Shown here one piece after another: positions 9,306-18,181 of a stretch of 64,000 nt of DNA. Source of the DNA: JBFGFX01 sp965232455 (GTDB taxonomy: Bacteria; Pseudomonadota; Gammaproteobacteria; Steroidobacterales; Woeseiaceae); the NCBI GenBank assembly GCA_965232455.1, contig OZ246981.1:5270001-5334000 (forward strand), in the 5' to 3' direction. The notes beneath the pieces were generated by a model. It saw nothing but the letters and a program-made list of their open reading frames with translations, ran no database searches and was not told where the DNA came from. Numbering within the stretch: the stretch's first letter is position 1; each line of letters opens with the position of its first letter. Made by a program: the position numbers and the translations under genes.

Positions 9306-10754
9306 ATGAAGCAGCTATACACAACTCTCGCGTGCCTGATCAGCTGCGCGGCGCTGGCGGATGAAACAATCGTAAGATCGCAGGCCGAATACCGCGATGC
9401 CCTGAAAACCCTCCGCCCCGGCGATACGATCGTACTGGCAGACGGTGAATGGCGTGATTTCGAGGTGTTGTTCATCGGCAACGGTACTGCCGCCAAGCCG
9501 ATCACGCTGACTGCGGAAACGAAGGGCCAGGTCATACTGACCGGCCAGTCGAATCTTCGCATGGCGGGCGAGTATCTGCTGGTGTCCGGTTTGGTTTTCA
9601 AGGACGGGTATTCGCCCACCAACACCGTCATCGCGTTTCGACGAACGAAAGGGGAATACGCCAGCAACAGCCGGGTGACCGAGGTCGTCATCGACCACTT
9701 CAACAAGCCGGAGCGTTTCGAGGTCGACTTCTGGGTGATGATGTACGGTAAGAACAACCGTTTTGACCACAATCACCTCGAAGGAAAGAGCAACCAGGGC
9801 GTGACGATGGCCGTCCGTCTGGACAGCATCGAAAGTCGGGAAAACCATCACCGCATCGACCACAACTATTTTGGCCCGCGGCCGGTGCTCGGATCAAACG
9901 GCGGTGAAACCTTGAGAATCGGCACCAGCCGGTATTCGTTGACCAACTCTTTTACCACGGTTGAAAACAACTATTTCGACCGCTGCAACGGTGAGGTTGA
10001 GATCGTATCGAACAAATCCGGTAACAACGTTTTTCGCGGTAACTTGTTCAGCGAATCACGCGGCACGCTGACATTGCGTCACGGCAACGACAACGTTGTG
10101 GAGGAAAACATCTTTCTCGGCAATCACGTCGATCACACGGGCGGTATCCGCGTAATCAACAAGCGCCAAACCGTCCGTAACAACTACCTGCACGGCTTGA
10201 CCGGCCATCGCTTTAGAGGCGCGCTGGTCATCATGAACGGCGTGCCGAATTCGCCGATCAACCGCTACCACCAGGTCGAGGACGCCATCGTCGAAAACAA
10301 CTCGATCATCGCCAGTGACCACGTTGAGATTGCGGCCGGTTCCGACGAGGAGCGCTCGTCGCCGCCCATCAGTACCGTTTTTCGCAACAACCTCATTCAT
10401 AACGAGGACGGTCGGAACAACGTTGCGGTACACGATGACATCAGCGGTATCACGTTCACCGGCAACGTCGTTCACAAGGTCGCCCGGCCGGCCGTCGATA
10501 CCGGGTTCAGAAGCCGGAACATTGAGCTCGAGAAAGCGGCGAACGGTCTGCTTTATCCGGTCGGCATGGACGTCGGCGCAAGCCGCGCGCTCGAGGTTCT
10601 TGACAGGGCAAAGACCGGAGTCGCGTGGTACCCAAAGCCGGATCCGGACAACCGTTTCGGCGCCGGAACCGGTATCGCAGTGAATAACGACCCGGGCTCT
10701 CTGACCAAGGTGGATCGTTATGGGTTTTTCGACGAGCGCGGAGTGCGGAAATGA
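9306..10754 (+). CDS. Polysaccharide lyase family 6 (alginate lyase / chondroitinase-B fold), 482 aa
   Basis: The ATG at 9306 gives a short Sec signal (MKQLYTTLACLISCAALADE) and is chosen over an upstream in-frame codon without one. The body is a right-handed parallel beta-helix rich in Asn-ladder strands (NNYFD, NNVFRGN, NNYLHG). PL6 hallmarks are NGGETLRIG (near 198-206), the acidic pair in GEVEIVSNK that would bind Ca2+, and the candidate catalytic Lys237 (SNKSGNN) and Arg258 (TLRHGN). These correspond to the Lys/Arg pair of chondroitinase B. PL6 enzymes cleave alginate or dermatan sulfate. The following DEH/KDG genes favour alginate. Its stop overlaps the kdgF start by 4 bp. Confidence 0.9.
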   Translation: MKQLYTTLACLISCAALADETIVRSQAEYRDALKTLRPGDTIVLADGEWRDFEVLFIGNGTAAKPITLTAETKGQVILTGQSNLRMAGEYLLVSGLVFKDGYSPTNTVIAFRRTKGEYASNSRVTEVVIDHFNKPERFEVDFWVMMYGKNNRFDHNHLEGKSNQGVTMAVRLDSIESRENHHRIDHNYFGPRPVLGSNGGETLRIGTSRYSLTNSFTTVENNYFDRCNGEVEIVSNKSGNNVFRGNLFSESRGTLTLRHGNDNVVEENIFLGNHVDHTGGIRVINKRQTVRNNYLHGLTGHRFRGALVIMNGVPNSPINRYHQVEDAIVENNSIIASDHVEIAAGSDEERSSPPISTVFRNNLIHNEDGRNNVAVHDDISGITFTGNVVHKVARPAVDTGFRSRNIELEKAANGLLYPVGMDVGASRALEVLDRAKTGVAWYPKPDPDNRFGAGTGIAVNNDPGSLTKVDRYGFFDERGVRK

Positions 10755-11104
10755 AGCGAAGCAGCGCAGCGTTTCTTTTCGGCGCCGAAGTTGACAAAGA
10801 AGTGGTGGGCGAGGGCATCGTTCGTCAGCTATTGGGGCATGACGACTCGATTCTGATGGCGCGCGTCACTTTCGAGGAGGGCGCCGTCGGTTATGTCCAC
10901 TCACATTTTCATTCTCAGGCGAGTTACGTGGAAAGCGGCGAGTTCGACGTCATGATCAACGGCGTCGAGAAGCGCCTCGGTCCCGGAGACAGTTTCTATA
11001 TCCAACCCGATCTCGAGCACGGTGCGGTTTGCCGCAAAGCGGGTGTTCTGATCGACGTCTTCAGTCCGGCGCGCGAGGACTTTCTTGAAGAGGGAAAAGA
11101 ATAG
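10751..11104 (+). CDS. kdgF: KdgF-like cupin, uronate ring-opening enzyme, 117 aa
   Basis: This is a single small cupin domain. The metal site is visible as His50-x-His52, a nearby Gln56 and a later His90 (PDLEHGAV), and the glycine/proline turn GPGDSFYIQP is typical. KdgF converts unsaturated monouronates released by lyases into the linear keto-sugar (DEH from alginate, DKI from pectin). The length fits the family, which is about 110 residues. It begins on an ATGA overlap with the PL6 lyase stop, so the two are translationally coupled. Confidence 0.88.
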   Translation: MKRSSAAFLFGAEVDKEVVGEGIVRQLLGHDDSILMARVTFEEGAVGYVHSHFHSQASYVESGEFDVMINGVEKRLGPGDSFYIQPDLEHGAVCRKAGVLIDVFSPAREDFLEEGKE

Positions 11105-11203
11105 AGCCGGGAACCTCCGGCCGCGCCGTTGGTTTGGAGCTTCGGGGAAATCAAACCGGCAAGCGTAATAGACTCGAGTCACTAAATACGGATTGAGACA
11201 GCA

Positions 11204-11956
11204 ATGGGCATAGAAAACAAAGTAGCAATCGTCGCCGGCGGCGCAAGAGACATCGGCCGCGCCGTGTCGGAAAAACTGGCGGCCGGCGGCGCCAAAGTAG
11301 TCGTCAATTTTTGCAACAGCAAGGCCGACGGTGAGGGAACCGTCGCCGCCATCGAGGCCGAAGGCGGTACGGCGATTGCGGTTCCAGGGGATATGACCAG
11401 GCAGGCGGACGTTGAGAGCCTGGTGAACGCAACGCGAGAAGAATTCGGTGACACGATCGATATCCTCGTCAACGTCGTCGGAGGGCTTGTGGCACGCAAA
11501 TCGTTGACGGAAATGGACGTCGGGTTTTTCGAGTCGATAATGCGGCTGAACGTAAACAGTACCTTTCTCACGTCAAAATTCGTAACGCCGCACATGGGCG
11601 AAGGCGGGGCAATTGTCAATCTGGCGTCGCTCGCGGGCCGTGACGGCGGCGGACCGGGCGCCGCTGCTTACGCAACGGCCAAAGGCGCGGTGATGACGTT
11701 TACCCGGGCGTTGGCGAAAGAGCTCGGCCCGCGAAACATTCGCGTCAACTGCGTTTGTCCAGGCATGATCGCGACCAGATTTCACGACACGTTCACCAAA
11801 GACGCAGTGCGCGCCAACGTTGCGGCGGCCACTCCCCTCCGGCGCGAAGGGCGGGCAAGTGAAGTGGCGGATCTGGTGGCTTATCTTGCATCGGCGGAGT
11901 CGAGCTTTATTACCGGCGCGAGTGTCGATATAAATGGCGGCCTGAACTTCTCCTGA
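11204..11956 (+). CDS. SDR oxidoreductase, probable DEH reductase, 250 aa
   Basis: This is a classical short-chain dehydrogenase with the cofactor motif GGARDIG near the N-terminus, NVVGG in place of NNAG, and the catalytic Ser142, Tyr156 and Lys160 (YATAK). Its position between kdgF and the KDPG aldolase gene suggests that it reduces 4-deoxy-L-erythro-5-hexoseulose uronate to 2-keto-3-deoxygluconate, as known for alginate-locus SDRs. The cofactor cannot be settled by eye, but the Asn35 region (VVVNFCNS) does not show the acidic residue of strict NAD enzymes. About 100 bp separate it from kdgF. Confidence 0.82.
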   Translation: MGIENKVAIVAGGARDIGRAVSEKLAAGGAKVVVNFCNSKADGEGTVAAIEAEGGTAIAVPGDMTRQADVESLVNATREEFGDTIDILVNVVGGLVARKSLTEMDVGFFESIMRLNVNSTFLTSKFVTPHMGEGGAIVNLASLAGRDGGGPGAAAYATAKGAVMTFTRALAKELGPRNIRVNCVCPGMIATRFHDTFTKDAVRANVAAATPLRREGRASEVADLVAYLASAESSFITGASVDINGGLNFS

Positions 11957-11970
11957 TACAGGGCGCAGAA

Positions 11971-12600
11971 ATGAGTGATTTGTTGACAAACTGTCCGGTA
12001 GTTCCCGTCGTCGTCATCGAGGACGCGGCCAAGGCCGTACCCGTTGCCCGCGCTTTGCTCGCCGGCGGGTTGCCGGTGATCGAGATTACCTTGCGAACGG
12101 CCGCAGCGATCGAGGCGATTGGCGCGATTGCCGCCGAGGTGCCGGATGCCGTTGTCGGCGCCGGAACCGTGCTCAGCGCGGAGCATGCGGAAAATGCTGT
12201 CGCGGCAGGCGCCCGTTTCATCGTTTCACCGGGTCTGCACGAGTCCGTGGTAGAGGCAGCCGAAAAGCTTGACGTGCCGGTATTTCCAGGCGTCAGTACG
12301 GCGACCGAAGCACAGCGGGCCTGGAACCTGGGCCTTCGCGTGCTGAAATTTTTTCCCGCGGGATTGTCCGGTGGCGTGCCGATGCTGAAAGCGCTTGCGG
12401 CCGTGTTTGGCGACCTCTCATTCATGCCGACCGGCGGCGTGTCCGCGAAAAATCTGCACGACTATCTGGGCGTACCCAGCGTTGTCGCCTGCGGTGGAAG
12501 CTGGTTGACGCCCGCCACGGCGATAGAAGCGGGCGACTATGAACAAATAACGGCGCTGGCTGACGAAGCCCTGCAGATCGCCAAAAAAGTACGGGGTTGA
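11971..12600 (+). CDS. eda: 2-keto-3-deoxy-6-phosphogluconate aldolase, 209 aa
   Basis: This is a class I aldolase of the KDPG/KHG family. The general-base glutamate lies in VIEITLRT (Glu38) and the Schiff-base lysine is Lys126 in LKFFPA; GAGTV and the phosphate-binding PTGGV segment are also present. It cleaves KDPG to pyruvate and glyceraldehyde-3-phosphate in the cytosol, the last step of the pathway encoded here. It lies 14 bp after the SDR gene and 3 bp before the kinase gene, so co-transcription is nearly certain. Confidence 0.92.
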   Translation: MSDLLTNCPVVPVVVIEDAAKAVPVARALLAGGLPVIEITLRTAAAIEAIGAIAAEVPDAVVGAGTVLSAEHAENAVAAGARFIVSPGLHESVVEAAEKLDVPVFPGVSTATEAQRAWNLGLRVLKFFPAGLSGGVPMLKALAAVFGDLSFMPTGGVSAKNLHDYLGVPSVVACGGSWLTPATAIEAGDYEQITALADEALQIAKKVRG

Positions 12601-12603
12601 GGC

Positions 12604-13632
12604 ATGTCCGAGTTCATCAGTTTCGGTGAGATCATGTTGCGGCTGAAGACGCCCGGACACGAGCGCTATTTCCAGTCGCCGTGTTTCGAGGCGACGTTTG
12701 GCGGCGGTGAAGCGAACGTCGCTGTTGCGCTGGCCAATTACGGATTGGATGCAGGCTTTGTGAGCGCGTTGCCAGACAACGATATCGGCGAATCGGCGTT
12801 ACGTGAGCTGCGAAAATTCGGCGTCGATACCGGCAACGTGGTTCGCTCGGGCGATCGCGTCGGTATCTATTTTCTTGAAACCGGCTCCAATCAACGCCCG
12901 TCGAAGGTCGTTTATGACCGGGCCGGTTCCTCAATTTGCATGGCGGCGCCGGATAGCTTCGACTGGAACGTAGTATTCGACGGCGCCAGGTGGTTGCATA
13001 TCACCGGGATTACGCCGGCACTGAGCGCTTCCGCGGCGGACCTCAGCATGCAGGCCGTCACCGAGGCGAAAAAATTCGGCGTCACGGTGTCATGCGACTT
13101 CAACTATCGCGGCAAGTTATGGAAGTACGGCAAAACGGCCCCCGAGGTTATGACGGAACTGGTCAAGTACGTTGATGTGGGTATCGCGAACGAGGAAGAC
13201 TGTCAGAAGTCGCTTGGAATCACCGTCGACGTGGACGTCGAAAGCGGCGAGCTGGATACTGCCAAATATGAAGCGCTGAGTGCAAAGGTTCTGCAAGAGT
13301 ACCCGGACATGTCTGTGATCGCGATTACCCTGCGCGAATCGCACAGCGCCGATCGCAACGGCTGGTCCGCGTGTTTACGCGATTCGGGCGGTTTCCGGTT
13401 GTCACGCCATTACGAACTCACGGATATCGTCGACAGGGTCGGCGGCGGCGACAGCTTTGCGTCCGCATTGATCTATGGATTGAACGCTTACGACGACCGA
13501 CAGCAATCGCTCGAGTTCGCCGTCGCGGCAAGCTGTCTCAAGCACTCCATTTCAGGTGATTTCAATCGGGTATCGGTTGCCGAGGTGCAAAACCTGATGG
13601 GCGGAGACGGCTCGGGGCGTGTGCAGCGTTAA
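12604..13632 (+). CDS. kdgK: 2-keto-3-deoxygluconate kinase (PfkB family), 342 aa
   Basis: This is a ribokinase/PfkB-fold sugar kinase. The N-terminal GGGEANVAVAL segment binds substrate and the C-terminal signature VGGGDSFASAL places the catalytic base at about Asp283. It phosphorylates KDG to KDPG, feeding the aldolase directly upstream. The length is typical. It is the last gene of the catabolic run, followed by a hairpin and a convergent LysR gene. Confidence 0.9.
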   Translation: MSEFISFGEIMLRLKTPGHERYFQSPCFEATFGGGEANVAVALANYGLDAGFVSALPDNDIGESALRELRKFGVDTGNVVRSGDRVGIYFLETGSNQRPSKVVYDRAGSSICMAAPDSFDWNVVFDGARWLHITGITPALSASAADLSMQAVTEAKKFGVTVSCDFNYRGKLWKYGKTAPEVMTELVKYVDVGIANEEDCQKSLGITVDVDVESGELDTAKYEALSAKVLQEYPDMSVIAITLRESHSADRNGWSACLRDSGGFRLSRHYELTDIVDRVGGGDSFASALIYGLNAYDDRQQSLEFAVAASCLKHSISGDFNRVSVAEVQNLMGGDGSGRVQR

Positions 13633-13665
13633 GTGACTGCCGCCACCCGCGAAATTTGAACAAGG

Positions 13666-13693
13666 TGACCGTTCCTGGTGTCCGGAGCGGTCA
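13666..13693. terminator. Hairpin between convergent kdgK and lysR-type genes
   Basis: TGACCGTTCC (13666-13675) pairs with GGAGCGGTCA (13684-13693) over an 8-nt loop, giving ten pairs including one G-U. The location between convergent stops suits a bidirectional terminator. No marked T-tract is seen, so it may act with Rho or only stabilise 3' ends. Confidence 0.45.
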
Positions 13694-13720
13694 GGTTGCA
13701 GCGTCATTCCAACGCGCCAA

Positions 13721-14626
13721 TCAACTGCCGGACGCGCTTCGCTTTTCAGAGACCTTGTCCTTGAGGTGGTTCAGGAATTCCCGGATAGCCGGAACGATGC
13801 TCTTCCGTGAAACAACGAGCGCGTTGATGTCGACTTGTCTTGCGAGAAACTGCGGCAATACTCGCGTCAGTTTCGGTGGTGCGGCAAATTCGGGTAAAAC
13901 GGCGACACCCAGGCCGGCTTTGGCGACGTCGATCAGAACCTGGATTTCAGATCCCGTCACGCAAGGTTCTTTGGTCAGAGTTTCGACGACGGACTGGGAA
14001 GCAGGGTCGATCAGGCGCCACTCAGCCACGCCGGGCGTCAGCCCCGGATGTAACCAATTCGCGGCCGCGAGATCTTTGGGAGCGACTATCCTGCGGGCAA
14101 CGCTTTCGGTCGCGTAATACGCGGCATTGGCTCTCGTCAGCGGAATTTTGACGAGTGACGATTCCTCCAGATCTCCAACCCGGATTGCGATGTCAAATCC
14201 CTCGTCGACGACGTCCACGCGCCGGCCGGTCAATTCCGTTTGAAAACGGACTTTCGGGTACTTGCTCAGAAAACCTGCAATCGCCGGGCTCAGAAGATGC
14301 TGTCCGAAAACGACAGGAGCCGTGATCCGCACCAGCCCGGCGGGCTCCTCGCGAAGCGATGCAGCGACGGCCTCTACGGACTCCACCTCGTCGAGGATAC
14401 GTTTTGCGTGCTTGTAGACTCGGTTTCCGGCCTCGGTTGCCGACACTTTTCGCGTTGTTCGATTCAACAGTCGAGTCCCGAGCCGGGCCTCCAGCGCCGC
14501 AACGCGTCGGCTCAACGTGGACTGCGGCACGTCAACCAGCTTTGAGGCCGCCGTGAACCCTCCCGCCTCCACCACGCGGGCAAACAGCGCAATGTCGGTC
14601 AGGTAATCCCTGATTAAGTCACTCAT
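13721..14626 (-). CDS. LysR-family transcriptional regulator, 301 aa
   Basis: The N-terminal helix-turn-helix (about 10-65) reads VPQSTLSRRVAALEARLGTRLLNRTTRKV, the canonical LTTR recognition region with the TRKVSATEAG linker. A two-lobed periplasmic-binding-like effector domain follows, ending at about residue 290. It resembles the CrgA/AaeR-like subgroup. It is divergent from the SnoaL-like gene with about 90 bp between starts, which makes that gene the likely target. The effector is unknown. Confidence 0.9.
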   Translation of the reverse strand: MSDLIRDYLTDIALFARVVEAGGFTAASKLVDVPQSTLSRRVAALEARLGTRLLNRTTRKVSATEAGNRVYKHAKRILDEVESVEAVAASLREEPAGLVRITAPVVFGQHLLSPAIAGFLSKYPKVRFQTELTGRRVDVVDEGFDIAIRVGDLEESSLVKIPLTRANAAYYATESVARRIVAPKDLAAANWLHPGLTPGVAEWRLIDPASQSVVETLTKEPCVTGSEIQVLIDVAKAGLGVAVLPEFAAPPKLTRVLPQFLARQVDINALVVSRKSIVPAIREFLNHLKDKVSEKRSASGS

Positions 14627-14718
14627 GCATGAATCTTATCCGATAGGCGCTATTAATTCACGCGTAGTAGTGATGGCACCATCTCGTGCACAAAACAAAG
14701 GAAATCCGGGAGGTAGAC

Positions 14719-15324
14719 ATGACGAAATTCGGAAACCAGACAATCTGGACGAAAGTGCCGCTGAGTAGATTCAGCAGCGTTCTGGTCTTCGCAATTCTCG
14801 CAATCGGGTTCGCACCTGCCGGTCTTGCCCAATCGACGATTACCGGCCTCGAGGCTCACGGTGTACCACAGCCTCGGCCAGTAAACATCCACGCCGCCGA
14901 AGCTGCTCTGGAGATATTCGAGCTATTGGACCAGGGTGCGCAGACCGGCAACTGGTCACCATTCCTCGCTCGTGTTCGCGATGACGTAACCTGGTGGGCG
15001 CCCGTCGAGGGTTTCCAGGGGTATCACAAAGGCAAAGCGTCACTCGAGGCGTTGTTCGCTCACCACACGGGAGCGACACGCACGGAATGGACGCTCAATA
15101 ACGTTCTGGTAAACGGTAACGAGATTGCCATCGAGGCGCGGGTCGAGGGAGAGATCATGGAAAAGCGTTATGCGAACCAGCTACTGATGCTCTGGCGAAT
15201 TGATGAACGAGGTCGGATTGTGCAAATGCGCGAGTACGCGGGCTTTATTAACGGCGTGGGCGACCTTAGCGGAGTTGGCGACGTATCCTCCGGCCGTGAC
15301 GCGTTTGATTATCTGGAAGATTGA
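14719..15324 (+). CDS. Exported SnoaL-like (NTF2-fold) protein, 201 aa
   Basis: I chose ATG 14719 because GGGAGG lies directly upstream and the protein then begins with a signal peptide (about 1-36, ending GLAQ). The mature part is a single NTF2-like cone (EIFELLDQGAQTGNWSPFLARVRDDVTWWAPVEG opening; GRIVQMREYA closing strand), as in SnoaL-like ketosteroid-isomerase relatives. The catalytic role is not assignable. It is probably periplasmic and controlled by the divergent LysR gene. Confidence 0.78.
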   Translation: MTKFGNQTIWTKVPLSRFSSVLVFAILAIGFAPAGLAQSTITGLEAHGVPQPRPVNIHAAEAALEIFELLDQGAQTGNWSPFLARVRDDVTWWAPVEGFQGYHKGKASLEALFAHHTGATRTEWTLNNVLVNGNEIAIEARVEGEIMEKRYANQLLMLWRIDERGRIVQMREYAGFINGVGDLSGVGDVSSGRDAFDYLED

Positions 15325-15379
15325 TTCCATACGTTGCCATCAACGTCTTGGGCAATCACCGAGGCGGCAGGACGATTGG

Positions 15380-16702
15380 TCAATTCGGCGGCGACCGTCG
15401 AGCCATGCGGCCAAGCTCGCTCAACGCGAATTGCCAGGTTTTCAAATCCGGAGCCGAACAGGCGATCCGAACGCCGGACGGTGCGGTTCCCGGCGTGACG
15501 GCAAACGCGCGGCCCGGCGCGACAGCGATCCCGAGCTCCGCACTTGCAGCGGCGAAAGCTTCGCCCCGCCATCCGGACGGTAGCGCAATCCATGCGTGCA
15601 AAGCGTCGTCGGCGCCGCGAAAATCGAGTCCGACCAGCGCCGCTTTGGCGGCGTCGAACATCGCGGCGGCTTCCCGGCGTTTCGTCGCCTCGACGGACGA
15701 CACGACATCCTCGTCTGTCCAATGCTGCGCCAACGCCACCGCCAGGGCGGGCGCCATCCAACCGCCTGCGCGCAGGGACCGCGCCAGCGCTTTGTGAAAT
15801 CGGGACGGAGCAACGATCCACCCGACGGCCAGCCCCGGCATCAGCCGCTTCGACAGGCTGTCGATCTGCATTATATGGTCAGGGGCATAGGCGGCCAGCG
15901 ACGTCGTGGGCCGCATGAATCCGTACACGCGATCCTCGATTGTGGCGAGATCGTGTTTCACGACTATTTCGGCAATAGTCCTGCGCCGGGCCTGCGTCAT
16001 GGTCAGCACGAGAGGGCTCTGGAGCGTCGGCTGAAGATACAGGCCATCCAGACCCTGCGCCGCTTTCCGATCGAGCGAATCCGGCACGACGCCCTCGTCG
16101 TCCAACGGCAGCGGGACAAGCTCGATTCCCAATTGACGCGCGGCGCCGAGAACAAACGGATAGGTCATCGCTTCGACGCCGATCCGGCCGCCTCGCGGCG
16201 CCAGCGCGGACAGACAGGCCGCGATGGCCTCCTTGCCGCTTCCCGCGAGCAACAGCGCATCGGCTTCGATTGGAACGTCTCTTGTTGCAGTGAGCGCCGC
16301 CAGCGACCTGCGGACCGTCTCGTTCCCCCGAACCGAGGGTGGCGCCGCCGCAGCCTCTTCCATGCCTGCCTTGAAAAAACGCAGGGCGGATGCGGAGATT
16401 TCCTGTCTGGCGTCCGCCCCGAGACGGAACACGATCTCCAGATCGAGTCCGCTTCCCGGAGGTTCCTGGAGCGCCGGATCGAGCGGGGCGAATCGGTTGG
16501 TGACAAACGTGCCGCGCCCGACCTCGCCGGCGACGAGGCCCCGGTTGCGCAGCTCTTCGTAGACGCGGCTTGCGGTGGAGACCGCTATCCCTTCCGTGTA
16601 GGCAAAGCGGCGCTGGGGCGGAAGCCGGGAGCCAATCGGCAGCTCCCCTTTCGCGATGCGCTCGGCGATCCGGTCCGCGATGCGGGCGTAGGGTCTGGGC
16701 AC
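15380..16702 (-). CDS. MocR-type regulator (GntR wHTH fused to aminotransferase fold), 440 aa
   Basis: A GntR winged helix at about 1-70 (SRLPPQRRFAYTEGIAVSTASRVYEELRNRG) is linked to a fold-type-I aminotransferase domain. The PLP lysine is in DSLSKRLMPGL, as in MocR/PdxR/GabR. The start is a GTG with GGAG seven bases upstream, and that Shine-Dalgarno lies inside one arm of the inverted repeat at 16704-16745. Autoregulation is therefore likely. It is divergent from the DinB-like and beta-hydroxyacid dehydrogenase genes, which are probable targets. Confidence 0.88.
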   Translation of the reverse strand: MPRPYARIADRIAERIAKGELPIGSRLPPQRRFAYTEGIAVSTASRVYEELRNRGLVAGEVGRGTFVTNRFAPLDPALQEPPGSGLDLEIVFRLGADARQEISASALRFFKAGMEEAAAAPPSVRGNETVRRSLAALTATRDVPIEADALLLAGSGKEAIAACLSALAPRGGRIGVEAMTYPFVLGAARQLGIELVPLPLDDEGVVPDSLDRKAAQGLDGLYLQPTLQSPLVLTMTQARRRTIAEIVVKHDLATIEDRVYGFMRPTTSLAAYAPDHIMQIDSLSKRLMPGLAVGWIVAPSRFHKALARSLRAGGWMAPALAVALAQHWTDEDVVSSVEATKRREAAAMFDAAKAALVGLDFRGADDALHAWIALPSGWRGEAFAAASAELGIAVAPGRAFAVTPGTAPSGVRIACSAPDLKTWQFALSELGRMARRSPPN

Positions 16703-16703
16703 T

Positions 16704-16745
16704 CTATTGCTCCGAGGTCAATAAAACTCTTGCTCGGAGCAATAG
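16704..16745. promoter_or_regulatory. Perfect 13-bp inverted repeat, probable MocR operator
   Basis: CTATTGCTCCGAG (16704-16716) and CTCGGAGCAATAG (16733-16745) are exact reverse complements separated by 16 bp of AT-rich sequence. They fill the 78-bp divergent interval between the MocR gene and the DinB-like gene. Spaced inverted or direct repeats at divergent promoters are typical MocR targets. Confidence 0.75.
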
Positions 16746-16780
16746 TGGCTTGCAAACTTGGCGGCATCAAGGAGTTTTTG

Positions 16781-17320
16781 ATGCCCGATTTATCGACAGT
16801 TCATCGCATGACGGCATACATGGCCTGGGCAGACGACGTGGTGCTGGGCAACGCCGAACGCATTTCGGACGCCGAGCTGGCAGCGCCGCGAGACGCTCTG
16901 TTCGACAACATCGCCGGGACGTTTGACCATATCCTCGTCGTCGCCGAAATCTTCGAGGCCCATCTCGAAGGTCGCGAAAACCCGCACCGAGCGCGCCGGC
17001 GCCGGGAGGCGCTGCCTTTCTCCGAAGTTGCGCGCCGGCTGCGGGCTATCGATGGCGCCTACCTGACAATGGCGCGCGACTGGACAGACGCCGAACTCGC
17101 GGAAACCATCGAGTTCAGGTTCGTCGATGGCGGTGACGGTGCGATGACCCGGGAGAACGTCCTGTTGCACCTCGTGAACCACGCAACCTATCACCGGGGC
17201 TTTGTCAGCACCCTGCTTTATCCAATCATCGAGGACAGCGCGCCGTCCGATCTCACCGTTTTTTTGCGGGACGTGTGGCCTGGCCAGGCGTGCCCCGCCA
17301 AAGAGGACGCTGCATTATGA
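16781..17320 (+). CDS. DinB-family protein, 179 aa
   Basis: I chose ATG 16781 because AAGGAG lies upstream and the four-helix DinB pattern starts here (MTAYMAWADDVVL). The three-histidine metal site is probably His in TFDHIL, plus His in LVNHATYHRGF. DinB/YfiT-like proteins are metal-binding four-helix bundles, some acting as thiol transferases or hydrolases. No more specific role is visible. It overlaps the next gene by ATGA and faces the MocR regulator. Confidence 0.82.
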   Translation: MPDLSTVHRMTAYMAWADDVVLGNAERISDAELAAPRDALFDNIAGTFDHILVVAEIFEAHLEGRENPHRARRRREALPFSEVARRLRAIDGAYLTMARDWTDAELAETIEFRFVDGGDGAMTRENVLLHLVNHATYHRGFVSTLLYPIIEDSAPSDLTVFLRDVWPGQACPAKEDAAL

Positions 17321-18177
17321 AGATCGCGTGGATCGGGCTTGGCGTGATGGGCTTTCCGATGGCGGGCCATCTCGCACGAGCCGGACACGAAGTGACGGTT
17401 TACAACCGTACGCGCAAGAAAGCCGAAGACTGGACGAAGCAACACGGCGGCGCCTCGGCCGCAACTCCCGCTGCCGCCGCCAGCGGTGCGGAGATCGTCT
17501 TCAGCTGCGTGGGCGGAGATGACGATCTACGCGCGGTGACGACGGCAGCCGACGGCGCGTTCGAGACCCTGTCACCGGGCACGTACTACGTCGATTGCAC
17601 GACGACGTCAGCCGGGCTTGCGCGAGAGCTTGCCGGAGTGGCCGCGAAACGTGACGTACACTTTCTCGACGCACCCGTTTCGGGTGGTCAGGCGGGCGCC
17701 GAAAACGGAGAGCTCACGGTCATGGTCGGCGGTAGCGCGGCGGCTTTCGCCTGGGTTGCACCGGTATTGGACGCGTTCGCACGAAAGCTTGCGCGGATTG
17801 GCGAAAGCGGCAGCGGTCAGACTGCGAAAATGGTCAATCAATTGTGCATCGCGGGCGTGGTTCAGGGGCTTGCCGAAGGCATGTCGCTGGCCGAAAAAGC
17901 CGGGCTCGACGTTTCCTCGGTGATGGAGACTCTCGTCGAGGGCGCGGCCGGTTCGTGGCAAATGGCCAATCGCTGGAAAACGATGGCGGCAGGCGAATAC
18001 GAATTCGGGTTCGCAGTGAACTTGATGCGAAAGGACCTTGGAATAGCCCTGAAAGAGGTCGCGCGCGTGGGAGGAGCCGCCCCGATCGCGGCGCTGGTTG
18101 ATCAATTTTATGCCGACGTGCAGAGAGCCGGGGGCGGGCAGTGGGATACGTCAAGCCTTCTCTACCGGCTCAAGTAG
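17317..18177 (+). CDS. Beta-hydroxyacid dehydrogenase (HIBADH family), 286 aa
   Basis: The N-terminal Rossmann fold starts WIGLGVMGFPMAGHL, the family dinucleotide motif. The substrate segment DAPVSGGQAGAENG and the catalytic-lysine segment GQTAKMVNQL are both intact. Family members oxidise 3-hydroxyisobutyrate, tartronate semialdehyde or related short beta-hydroxyacids with NAD(P). It is translationally coupled to the DinB-like gene through ATGA, so its regulation by the MocR protein is a reasonable inference. The exact substrate is unknown. Confidence 0.85.
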   Translation: MKIAWIGLGVMGFPMAGHLARAGHEVTVYNRTRKKAEDWTKQHGGASAATPAAAASGAEIVFSCVGGDDDLRAVTTAADGAFETLSPGTYYVDCTTTSAGLARELAGVAAKRDVHFLDAPVSGGQAGAENGELTVMVGGSAAAFAWVAPVLDAFARKLARIGESGSGQTAKMVNQLCIAGVVQGLAEGMSLAEKAGLDVSSVMETLVEGAAGSWQMANRWKTMAAGEYEFGFAVNLMRKDLGIALKEVARVGGAAPIAALVDQFYADVQRAGGGQWDTSSLLYRLK

Positions 18178-18181
18178 CGGC

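Noticed and set aside
16704..16745. Reading the 13-bp inverted repeat as a terminator hairpin
   Set aside because: It lies between divergent genes, has a 16-bp loop and no T-run; an operator fits better.
15596..16780. Long plus-strand open frame (extending the DinB-like gene upstream by 395 codons) antisense to the MocR gene
   Set aside because: It has Arg/Gly-rich composition and no motifs; the DinB fold and ribosome-binding site start at 16781, and the minus strand encodes an intact MocR protein.
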